A stretch of DNA of 5,761 nt, taken from contig JAKSTD010000033.1 in NCBI GenBank assembly GCA_024402755.1, forward strand, positions 1 to 5,761. The letters run 5' to 3'. The stretch comes from Alphaproteobacteria bacterium (GTDB lineage: Bacteria > Pseudomonadota > Alphaproteobacteria > Rs-D84). A program made the translations under genes and the position numbers. Positions 1 to 5,573 of this stretch are shown here, piece after piece; the stretch's first letter is position 1, and each line of letters opens with the position of its first letter. The notes under the pieces are model-generated. The model saw only the letters and a program-made list of their open reading frames with translations, had not been told where the DNA came from and searched no databases.

Positions 1-1367
1 AATCGTGAATTGGCACCTGTTATATTGATTGTGCCATCATTAATTAAGTTACCATCTGTGCCATCTGCTATAATTTTTACACCTGCGGTATTTGATGCAA
101 GAGTAGCACCTGAGTTAACATTAATAATATTTTGAGTAATATTGCCATTTGCATTGACAGTCCCGCCATAGATGTTTGTTGTACCTCTTGCTGTTGTAGC
201 ATCAGTAACATTATAAAGATTAACCGTACCCGTATATGGAGTAATTGTGCCATCACCGTTGATATTCAATGTGCCTGTGTTATAAATACCATCAACATCA
301 TAAGCACCCGTTACGGCACTTGTTCCAGTAAATGTAATACTATCGCTGGCTGTTTGCGCATATAAACCAACTGTTCCTGTATTATAAATTGCACCACCTT
401 GACCAGATGAAGAAGTTACATAGTTACCATCAAATTTAAGTTCACCATTATCAGCAAGGATGTTTATTATCGTATCATTATAAATTGCTCCGCCTTTAGG
501 AGGCACAAATCCAGAAGTAGCACTGACTGAGTTATTAACAAAATTACCAGAGAAACTAGAGATTGTTCCGCGATTAAAAATTCCACCACCACTTCCATAC
601 GTTCCTGAAGCAGAGTTATCAATAAAATCTCCTTTTATCCTATCAATATTTCCTATATTATAAATTACACCACCTGAAACAGTACCTGTACTTGAAAGGT
701 TGGTATCTTTAAAGTTGCCTTCTATATTAGTGATGGAACCGTTATTATAAATTGCTCCGCCAGCCGCAGATGCGCTTGAACTTGAAATAGAGTTATCAGT
801 AAAGTTGCCTTTTATATTAGTAATAATTCCATCATTATAAATTGCTCCGCCAAGTGCTGTTGTTGTTGTATCAGATTCAACAAGATTGCCTATAAACGCA
901 CCGATTATGTTTGCAGTACCATAGTTCTCAATAGCTCCACCTTGCTGGGTAGCTTTAAAATTTTGCATAGTGATATTAGTAAGGGTTAAAGCACCGCCTG
1001 TACCCACTGTCAGACCTTTGGTTTGAGATACGTCACTACATTGAGATACGTCACTACATTTACCGTTTAAAATCAAGTTTGTATCATTTCCCTCCGTATT
1101 TTTGATTATTAATAAGGAACGGTTTATTTCGTTAGTTGCTCCGGCTGAACCATCATAAGTAATATCAGCATTTACCTTTATCGTAGCATCACTTTCGTTG
1201 TTAACAGCACCCCTATAGTGTTGCCAAATCGCAACATTTGCCGCCATGGCCGAAGTCGCCCCGAACGCACCAATAAACACACTTGCGTTGATAATTGCAC
1301 ATTTGATTAAAATTGAACGATATTTTGCGGACAATATACGAATTCCGGTTTTTGTTAAACTACGCAT
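1..1367 (-). CDS. Pmp-/autotransporter-like surface adhesin with GGAI/FxxN repeats, N-terminal part (3' end outside window)
   Basis: Reading the minus strand from the ATG at 1367 gives 455 uninterrupted codons to the window edge. An AGGAG Shine-Dalgarno lies 8 nt upstream of the ATG. Residues 1-42 look like a long Sec signal peptide: a basic n-region (about 1-22), a hydrophobic stretch (about 24-40) and an AMA|AN cleavage site. Residues 143-329 hold seven GGAI(Y/F)N-type boxes, starting near 143, 173, 203, 232, 260, 292 and 324, with FxxN-like motifs between them (F158, F189, F248, F276, F312). Alternating GGAI and FxxN boxes are the signature of chlamydial polymorphic membrane proteins and related right-handed beta-helix passengers. 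From about 355 the chain becomes a Thr/Asn/Gly-rich (N/T)GTxNI pattern, also typical of beta-helices. The expected role is adhesion or surface display. Any C-terminal beta-barrel or other anchor would lie beyond the window, so the secretion type is inference. The Pmp-like repeat call is firm; homology to Chlamydia itself is not claimed. Confidence 0.85.
   Translation of the reverse strand, partial: MRSLTKTGIRILSAKYRSILIKCAIINASVFIGAFGATSAMAANVAIWQHYRGAVNNESDATIKVNADITYDGSAGATNEINRSLLIIKNTEGNDTNLILNGKCSDVSQCSDVSQTKGLTVGTGGALTLTNITMQNFKATQQGGAIENYGTANIIGAFIGNLVESDTTTTALGGAIYNDGIITNIKGNFTDNSISSSSASAAGGAIYNNGSITNIEGNFKDTNLSSTGTVSGGVIYNIGNIDRIKGDFIDNSASGTYGSGGGIFNRGTISSFSGNFVNNSVSATSGFVPPKGGAIYNDTIINILADNGELKFDGNYVTSSSGQGGAIYNTGTVGLYAQTASDSITFTGTSAVTGAYDVDGIYNTGTLNINGDGTITPYTGTVNLYNVTDATTARGTTNIYGGTVNANGNITQNIINVNSGATLASNTAGVKIIADGTDGNLINDGTINITGANSR
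381..941 (-). repeat. Seven imperfect ~90-bp repeats encoding GGAI...FxxN beta-helix rungs
   Basis: Within the adhesin gene a box encoding GG(A/V/G)I(Y/F)N recurs about every 28-32 codons. At DNA level its complement, ATTATAAATTGCTCCGCC, is near-identical around 476, 744 and 834, with diverged copies around 381, 572 and 657. The copies are in frame, and the sequence between boxes varies more than the boxes. This fits a beta-helix that grows or shrinks by unequal recombination, which is inference. Confidence 0.8.
1023..1058 (-). repeat. Perfect 18-bp tandem duplication inside the adhesin gene
   Basis: TTGAGATACGTCACTACA occurs twice head to tail at 1023-1040 and 1041-1058 with no mismatch. 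On the coding strand it gives CSDVSQ twice (residues 104-115), so the frame is kept and a second cysteine is added. The lack of divergence suggests a recent slippage event. Confidence 0.95.
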
Positions 1368-1683
1368 AGAAAATTCTCCTTTCTGAATAAATTACTTTTG
1401 ATAAATTTATATCACATAAATTAGCTTTAACCCATTCGTTGCTAGCTAATGTATTGTGCCATGCTGCAACATGTGCGGTTTTTACTACTAGAATCCTGTC
1501 GGTTGGTTTTAAAAACTGTAGCAAATGATCTCTTATCATCGAAGCGGGTCTGTTTGTAACAATCACCCAGGTAGACTCCGTTATTTTACCCCACGTGCCA
1601 TACGACTTTATAGCATTATATAGAGGTTCATAATCGGTATTATTAACCAAATCATAAGTTATTATATATGCTTCCGTATTCAT
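1360..1683 (-). CDS. SinR-family small protein with Cas2-like fold
   Basis: The 107-residue protein starts at the ATG at 1683, chosen because GAGGG lies 5 nt upstream; an in-frame TTG at 1695 is possible but lacks such a site. Residues 4-12 (EAYIITYDL), 25-43 (IKSYG...STWVIVT), IRD at 50-52, RILVV at 63-67, AAW at 73-75 and EWVKANL at 83-89 match what I know of the SinR family: small ferredoxin-like proteins related in fold to Cas2 and VapD and sometimes misannotated as Cas2. No biochemical role is established for the family that I can state; members often lie in accessory or defence regions. There is no cas1 or CRISPR array here, so an adaptation role is not supported. Family members usually end near WLKxNL; this one runs 18 residues further (90-107) into the next gene's Shine-Dalgarno and overlaps its start by 8 nt. 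Translational coupling with the adhesin is possible. The name SinR does not refer to the Bacillus biofilm repressor. Confidence 0.8.
   Translation of the reverse strand: MNTEAYIITYDLVNNTDYEPLYNAIKSYGTWGKITESTWVIVTNRPASMIRDHLLQFLKPTDRILVVKTAHVAAWHNTLASNEWVKANLCDINLSKVIYSERRIFYA
1376..1381 (-). promoter_or_regulatory. Ribosome binding site of the adhesin gene, inside the SinR-like reading frame
   Basis: The minus strand reads AAGGAG, 8 nt before the ATG at 1367, the strongest Shine-Dalgarno in the window. It lies within the last codons of the upstream SinR-like gene and fixes the adhesin start. Confidence 0.8.
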
Positions 1684-1706
1684 ATCAACCCTCAAGATGC
1701 AATGTT

Positions 1707-1735
1707 ATGTTAAACTTATTTACAAAAAAAGTAAA
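1707..1735 (-). promoter_or_regulatory. Candidate promoter for the SinR-like gene (and perhaps the adhesin)
   Basis: On the minus strand TTTACT (1735-1730) and TAACAT (1712-1707) are separated by 17 nt, each matching four of six positions of the sigma-70 consensus. The start would fall about 15-20 nt before the ATG at 1683. A TTTAC/GTAAA inverted repeat around an A7 tract (1719-1735) overlaps the -35 element and could be an operator. In such AT-rich DNA this match could arise by chance. Confidence 0.3.
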
Positions 1736-1858
1736 CAGTTTTTTATTCAAAAAAGTGTTTTAAATTGTATTTTTACTTTTTCCACAATGCAGCCATTTGG
1801 GATAGTTTACGCAGGATGCGGCGGATGGACGTGTGATTTGGTTACTTTAATTTCTTGG

Positions 1859-1887
1859 TTGAAAAAAGGCGAAAGTTTGATTACCAT
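1859..1887 (+). promoter_or_regulatory. Candidate promoter for the Fic gene, implying a near-leaderless mRNA
   Basis: TTGAAA (1859-1864) and TACCAT (1882-1887) are separated by 17 nt. Transcription would begin about 5 nt before the ATG at 1899. This agrees with the absence of any Shine-Dalgarno directly upstream of that ATG. The -10 element is weak (four of six), so this is tentative. Confidence 0.3.
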
Positions 1888-1898
1888 AAAGTACAAAT

Positions 1899-2942
1899 AT
1901 GACAAGACCAAAGCAGTATTTTAGCGAATATAAAAAGCAAAGCGAACCAGGTAAACGCACGCGTGCGGAAAACTGGGGGGTTGCCATTGGTTTGCAACAG
2001 GTTGATAATTTAACCCCATCTAAATATTTGATTGGTATTGCAAAAGACAACATAGAGGGCAAAATCTCGGTCTATGATGCAGAACGGGAAATAAACCGCT
2101 ATTATCATGAAAATGTTGCATCTACCCAGAAAGAACAAGACGAACAAGAAGCAGACAAAGTATCTGCACGTATTGCCAAATTACTAAGCGAAAAGACATT
2201 TAAATTCAGTCCCGCCGAATACAAATCGATTCATGGGGCTTTGTTTGAAGGTGTATTGGATAAAAAAATAGCTGGTAAATTCCGTACTTATAACATAACC
2301 AAGAAAGAAGAAATCTTGAACAATGACACAGTTATCTATGGTCGTGCGGACAGTATCGCTGAAACGTTGGAATACGACTTTGCACAAGAGAAAAAGTTCG
2401 ATTATAAAAATTTAACCAAACGTCAACGCATAGAACACATTGAAAATTTTATGTCTGGTATATGGCAAATACATCCATTTGGTGAGGGTAATACTCGCGC
2501 TACGGTTGTGTTTATAATTAAATATCTGGACACATTGGGCCTGCATACAAATAACGACATGTTCGAAAAGCATGCGAAATATTTCAGAAATGCGCTGGTA
2601 CGTGCCAATTATCAAAATCTGGAAAAAAATATCCCATATAGTATGGAATACCTAAACAAGTTCTTTGGTAATTTGTTACTGGGTGAGAAAAATCGCCTTG
2701 ATGAGCGCGAAATGCAGATAAAGGAAACAAAGACAAAAACCACCCAGAAAACTACCCAGAAAACTACCCAGAAAATTTTGAATATATTGGCAAAAAATCC
2801 AAGTGCAACACGTGCCGATTTAGCAAAAGCGACAGGTCTTAGTACAGATGGAGTAAAATGGAATCTGGATAAATTAAAGAAGTCGGGACAAATACGTCGC
2901 ATAGGCCCAGATCGTGGTGGCCATTGGACGATCATATCATAA
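1899..2942 (+). CDS. Fic-domain protein with VbhA-antitoxin-like N-terminus and C-terminal winged helix
   Basis: This 347-residue protein is probably an AMP- (or other NMP-) transferase acting on a hydroxyl side chain of an unknown target. Residues about 18-70 align with antitoxin-VbhA-type helices (AIGLQQVDNLTPS at 29-41, IEGKISVYDAEREINRYY at 52-69). The Fic core covers about 85-260, with the flap region around 144-153 and the active-site motif HPFGEGNTR at 192-200 (catalytic H192, E196, N198). A TTQK x3 linker (281-292) leads to a winged-helix domain (about 294-347) of the ATRADLAKATGLSTDGVKWNL type, suggesting DNA binding and autoregulation. The inhibitory Glu expected near residue 33 is Gln, and the second motif Arg expected at 203 is Val, so classical autoinhibition seems absent. 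The start is supported by the conserved MTRPKQYF opening, although no Shine-Dalgarno precedes it. The stop overlaps the convergent DUF488 frame by 6 nt. No separate antitoxin gene is visible. The Fic assignment is very secure; target and nucleotide are unknown. Confidence 0.93.
   Translation: MTRPKQYFSEYKKQSEPGKRTRAENWGVAIGLQQVDNLTPSKYLIGIAKDNIEGKISVYDAEREINRYYHENVASTQKEQDEQEADKVSARIAKLLSEKTFKFSPAEYKSIHGALFEGVLDKKIAGKFRTYNITKKEEILNNDTVIYGRADSIAETLEYDFAQEKKFDYKNLTKRQRIEHIENFMSGIWQIHPFGEGNTRATVVFIIKYLDTLGLHTNNDMFEKHAKYFRNALVRANYQNLEKNIPYSMEYLNKFFGNLLLGEKNRLDEREMQIKETKTKTTQKTTQKTTQKILNILAKNPSATRADLAKATGLSTDGVKWNLDKLKKSGQIRRIGPDRGGHWTIIS
2739..2774 (+). repeat. Three 12-bp tandem repeats encoding the TTQK linker
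   Basis: ACCACCCAGAAA is followed by two copies of ACTACCCAGAAA, giving TTQK three times between the Fic core and the winged helix. As the unit is a multiple of three, copy-number change alters linker length without breaking the frame. Confidence 0.9.
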
Positions 2943-3308
2943 ATGCACGATTTCGGTGTCTGGGATATGTTCTGCGATATATTCAGCTGCCAACCGCCTA
3001 TGGCACATATTTGCTGTCTTTTCAGTACAAAGCAAACATATTCTATCCAATTTTGTTACATCGCAATTCTGCAACGGGTTGCGGGCAGCCAACAGTTCGC
3101 GATACTTTTGCTCAAATTCGTCCCAAGTAATTTTTTTATCTTTATAGTTTGCCAAGATGTCTGATGTTGGCGCAAATTCAGGATGATACTCGTATCTATT
3201 GCCGAGGGTTGCCGCCAGATTATCACCGTTATAATACGGCACATACGTGCTTGTTCGCCATTGACGAATATCCCAAACTTTGGCTATGCGTGCAGCATCC
3301 AGCGCAAA
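2937..3308 (-). pseudogene. DUF488-family protein, N-terminus lost
   Basis: The minus-strand frame from 3308 to the TGA at 2937-2939 encodes 123 residues resembling DUF488: an A.IAKVWDIRQWRTS strand and loop near the start, FAPTSDIL, ITWDEFEQKY, LLCTEK and a CHRRLAAEYI box near the C-terminus. Family members of this type open with an IYTIG-like strand and a helix before the (V/I)DIR segment. Here a TAA at 3309-3311 immediately precedes the homologous part, and the only usual start codon before the homology thins is a GTG at 3242, which has no Shine-Dalgarno and lies downstream of the DIR segment. Just upstream in another frame NKTIIYVN (3331-3308) looks like a remnant of the missing beginning. 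The simplest reading is an out-of-frame deletion at about 3308. Alternatively a 101-residue protein is made from GTG at 3242, or the sequence has an assembly error. DUF488 function is poorly defined; the Cys/His/Arg box is conserved in the family. Confidence 0.6.
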
Positions 3309-3440
3309 TTAACATAGATGATTGTTTTATTGAAAAGTAAAAACGCACAAAAACATTCTCAATAACACCCAACAGCCAAACCGTTAGATTCTTTGGCAAC
3401 CAAATTCGGCAGAAATACAGCAAATCCCAATACTTCTAGG

Positions 3441-3671
3441 TTATTTCTTGTGTTTTTTGATTGCTACTTTTTTTGCTTCATAATGTTCATCAACATATTT
3501 TAATATTTTTTTAGTATTTTTTCGAAGTGTTGATTGCATATCTGCACAATGATCTTCCATTTCCTTCATTATAAAAATCACCATTTCTTTGGCTGATTTT
3601 TGTTTTCTCCAAACACGTTTACCAAACAAATAATAGTTTTTATAAAACGCATCTTCTTTTTTTTCGAACAT
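3441..3671 (-). CDS. Small lysine-rich protein of unknown function
   Basis: The ATG at 3671 is preceded by AAGGTG with 6 nt spacing, so I prefer it over the in-frame TTG at 3695. The 76-residue product is strongly basic (18 lysines) and ends in a KK...IKKHKK tail. Residues about 24-65 look helical and amphipathic (KEMVIFIMKEMEDHCADM, then KKILKYVDEHYEAKK), so a helical bundle or coiled coil is plausible. There is one cysteine (C42) and no signal peptide or membrane segment. I do not recognise a family. It lies 101 nt downstream of the alaS stop on the same strand, so it may be transcribed by read-through or from its own promoter in that gap. The basic tail would suit nucleic-acid or ribosome binding, but that is speculation. 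Confidence 0.6.
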   Translation of the reverse strand: MFEKKEDAFYKNYYLFGKRVWRKQKSAKEMVIFIMKEMEDHCADMQSTLRKNTKKILKYVDEHYEAKKVAIKKHKK

Positions 3672-3689
3672 AGAAATCACCTTTTTATC

Positions 3690-3761
3690 TTGCAATAAAC
3701 TTAAAAATTAGTACAAAAATTTACCCCCCTGTACCTAGCTAAAAAATTAACATTATTGCAA
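3690..3761. repeat. 9-bp perfect inverted repeat flanking the alaS / small-ORF gap
   Basis: TTGCAATAA at 3690-3698 is the exact reverse complement of TTATTGCAA at 3753-3761. A smaller GTACA/TGTAC pair (3711-3715 and 3730-3734) is nested inside, enclosing a C6 run. There is no U-tract directly after a compact stem, so it is not a typical terminator; a paired operator or an RNA structure in the small gene's leader is possible. Confidence 0.5.
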
Positions 3762-3772
3762 CAAAGAATCTT

Positions 3773-5548
3773 TTATTTATCTTGTACCAATACGGCCTTG
3801 ATTCTTCGGACCCCGGCAGAACTAGATTCTTCTTTTAATATCTTGAATCTGCCCAATTCACCAGTATTATTCGCATGAGGTCCACCACAAATTTCATTTG
3901 ACCATTTGCCCATCTTATAAACTTTTACTATTTCGCCGTATTTATCACCAAAAACACCAATAGCACCAGATGCACGTGCCTCGTCCAAAGGCATTTCTTT
4001 ACATTCAACAGGAACAGCATCTGCGATTGCTTCGTTCACTATTTTTTCTACCTCTGCCAATTCTGCTGGTTCGATACGTCTGTTAAAGGACACATCAAAA
4101 CGCAAACGTTCTGGTGTGATATTAGAACCCTTTTGCATAACAGAATCACCCAAAACACGGCGCAATGCAGCCAACATTAAATGAGCGGCAGTATGCAAAC
4201 GTCTTGTTTCAATAGAATCGTCCGAAAGCCCACCTTTGAATTTTTGTTCTGCCCCGGCACGAGATTTTTCTTGATGTTCTGCGTAAAGTTTATGAAAACC
4301 ATCAGCATCCACAGACACACCATATTCAGTTGCCAATTCCTGGGTGAATTCAAGCGGAAAACCAAAGGTATCATATAATCTAAACGCATCCGCCGCAGCA
4401 AGTTGATTGTTTTGCACATTTTCCAGATACTTTTTTGCAATTTTCATTCCAGATTCCAAAGTGCGTGAAAATATTTCTTCTTCGCGATTTAATGAATTTA
4501 TTACAAATTCTTGGTTGCGTTCCAATTCTGGGTATATGTCTTTATATTTTTCAATAACAACTTTTGCTATATTTGCCATTGAATTCGCCGGTGCGTTCAT
4601 CTGCGTCAAATAACGATAGGAACGACGAATCAAGCGACGCAAGATATAGCCCTGGTCTACATTGGATGGTGCAATTCCACGATCATCACCAAGTATAAAT
4701 GTAGATGCACGCAAATGATCAGCAATAATACGATATGCCTTGTAATTATTTGGTTCGTATTTTGTGTTCGTCAATTCACTTATCTTATCAATAATAGGTT
4801 TGAATAATTCTGTATCATAAACACTTGACACACCGTTTACAAAACAAAAAGCCCGTTCAAATCCCAAACCAGTATCAACATTGTGACGCCCCAACGGAAT
4901 ATAATTGCCATCTTTGTCTTTGTTAAATTCCATGAATACATTGTTCCAAATTTCAACATATTTACCACAACCACACGCAGGCCCGCAGTTTGGCCCACAA
5001 TCGGGTTTATCGTGTATATAAAATATTTCAGTATCTGGTCCACAAGGTCCAGTAGTCCCAGCCGGCCCCCACCAATTTTCTTTTTTACCATAAAAGAATA
5101 TGTGTTCTTTTGGATACCCCAAATCGCCCCATATCTTGGCAGATTCTGTATCCCGTGGGGCAGATTCATCACCAGCAAAACAAGTTACTGCTATCTTTTC
5201 TTGGGGGATTTTTAAAACCTGGGTCAAAAATTCGTGAGAAAAACCAATGGATTCTTTTTTAAAATAATCATTTAACGACCAATTACCCAACATTTCAAAA
5301 AAAGTTAAATGAGTAGCATCACCTACTTCGTCAATATCGCCTGTGCGCAAACATTTTTGACAACTGACTAAACGTTGCCCCAATGGATGCGATTCCCCCA
5401 TCAAATAAGGTACCAAAGGATGCATCCCAGCAGTGGTAAACAAAACAGACGGGTCATTTTCTGGTATCAACGATGCAGATGGAATTTCCTTGTGACCACG
5501 TTTTACAAAAAAATCTATATATAATCTACGCAATTCATTAGCTGTCAT
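3773..5548 (-). CDS. alaS: Alanyl-tRNA synthetase, short form without C-Ala domain
   Basis: This enzyme charges tRNA-Ala with alanine in the cytoplasm, a class II aminoacylation. The 591 residues begin with the class II catalytic domain: motif 1 region VLFTTAGMHPLVPYL at 35-49, motif 2 around RTGDIDEVGD (68-77) and FFEMLGNWS (83-91), and motif 3 GLGFERAF at 227-234. A cysteine-rich loop (C184, C188, C192, C194) precedes YVEIWNNVF. The tRNA-recognition helices include ILRRLIRRS (302-310) and LYDTFGFP (391-398). The editing core follows, with both metal-binding halves: H452/H456 (HTAAH) and C554/H558 (CGGPH). The chain then stops about 30 residues on. Typical bacterial AlaRS has about 870-880 residues with a C-Ala domain; that domain and the beta-barrel part normally between LYDT.GFP and HxxxH are absent. 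The ORF has an intact start, with AGGG 7 nt upstream, and a clean TAA, so this is a natural short form rather than a truncation. It probably shares a transcript with the gene ending 25 nt upstream. Confidence 0.96.
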   Translation of the reverse strand: MTANELRRLYIDFFVKRGHKEIPSASLIPENDPSVLFTTAGMHPLVPYLMGESHPLGQRLVSCQKCLRTGDIDEVGDATHLTFFEMLGNWSLNDYFKKESIGFSHEFLTQVLKIPQEKIAVTCFAGDESAPRDTESAKIWGDLGYPKEHIFFYGKKENWWGPAGTTGPCGPDTEIFYIHDKPDCGPNCGPACGCGKYVEIWNNVFMEFNKDKDGNYIPLGRHNVDTGLGFERAFCFVNGVSSVYDTELFKPIIDKISELTNTKYEPNNYKAYRIIADHLRASTFILGDDRGIAPSNVDQGYILRRLIRRSYRYLTQMNAPANSMANIAKVVIEKYKDIYPELERNQEFVINSLNREEEIFSRTLESGMKIAKKYLENVQNNQLAAADAFRLYDTFGFPLEFTQELATEYGVSVDADGFHKLYAEHQEKSRAGAEQKFKGGLSDDSIETRRLHTAAHLMLAALRRVLGDSVMQKGSNITPERLRFDVSFNRRIEPAELAEVEKIVNEAIADAVPVECKEMPLDEARASGAIGVFGDKYGEIVKVYKMGKWSNEICGGPHANNTGELGRFKILKEESSSAGVRRIKAVLVQDK

Positions 5549-5573
5549 TTGTTCGCCCTTTGAAATAAATTGT

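Noticed and set aside
132..365. Plus-strand 77-codon ORF rich in Cys, Ile, Asn and Thr
   Set aside because: It is the complement of the adhesin repeats; composition mirrors the coding strand and there is no ribosome binding site.
381..941. CRISPR-like or intergenic repeat array
   Set aside because: The repeats are in frame, encode GGAI boxes and have no uniform spacers; they are protein repeats.
1360..1683. CRISPR adaptation locus (SinR-like protein as Cas2)
   Set aside because: The fold is related, but there is no Cas1, leader or repeat-spacer array in the window, and the sequence fits the SinR family better.
1697..1924. Plus-strand 75-codon ORF in the divergent intergenic region
   Set aside because: It overlaps the Fic start out of frame, has no Shine-Dalgarno or recognisable domain, and covers the region expected to hold promoters.
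2612..2935. Minus-strand 107-codon ORF opposite the Fic 3' half
   Set aside because: Its VFWVVFWVVF run is just the antisense of the TTQK repeat; a shadow of fic.
3229..3423. Minus-strand 64-codon ORF upstream of the DUF488 frame
   Set aside because: Its sequence shows no family features, and it overlaps the DUF488 homologous region in a different frame; likely chance in decayed DNA.
3711..3734. Rho-independent terminator after alaS
   Set aside because: The GTACA/TGTAC stem is only 5 bp with a 14-nt loop, and no suitable U-run follows directly.
4837..5215. Long ORFs on both strands within alaS (113 and 110 codons)
   Set aside because: They overlap highly conserved AlaRS codons in other frames and resemble no protein.
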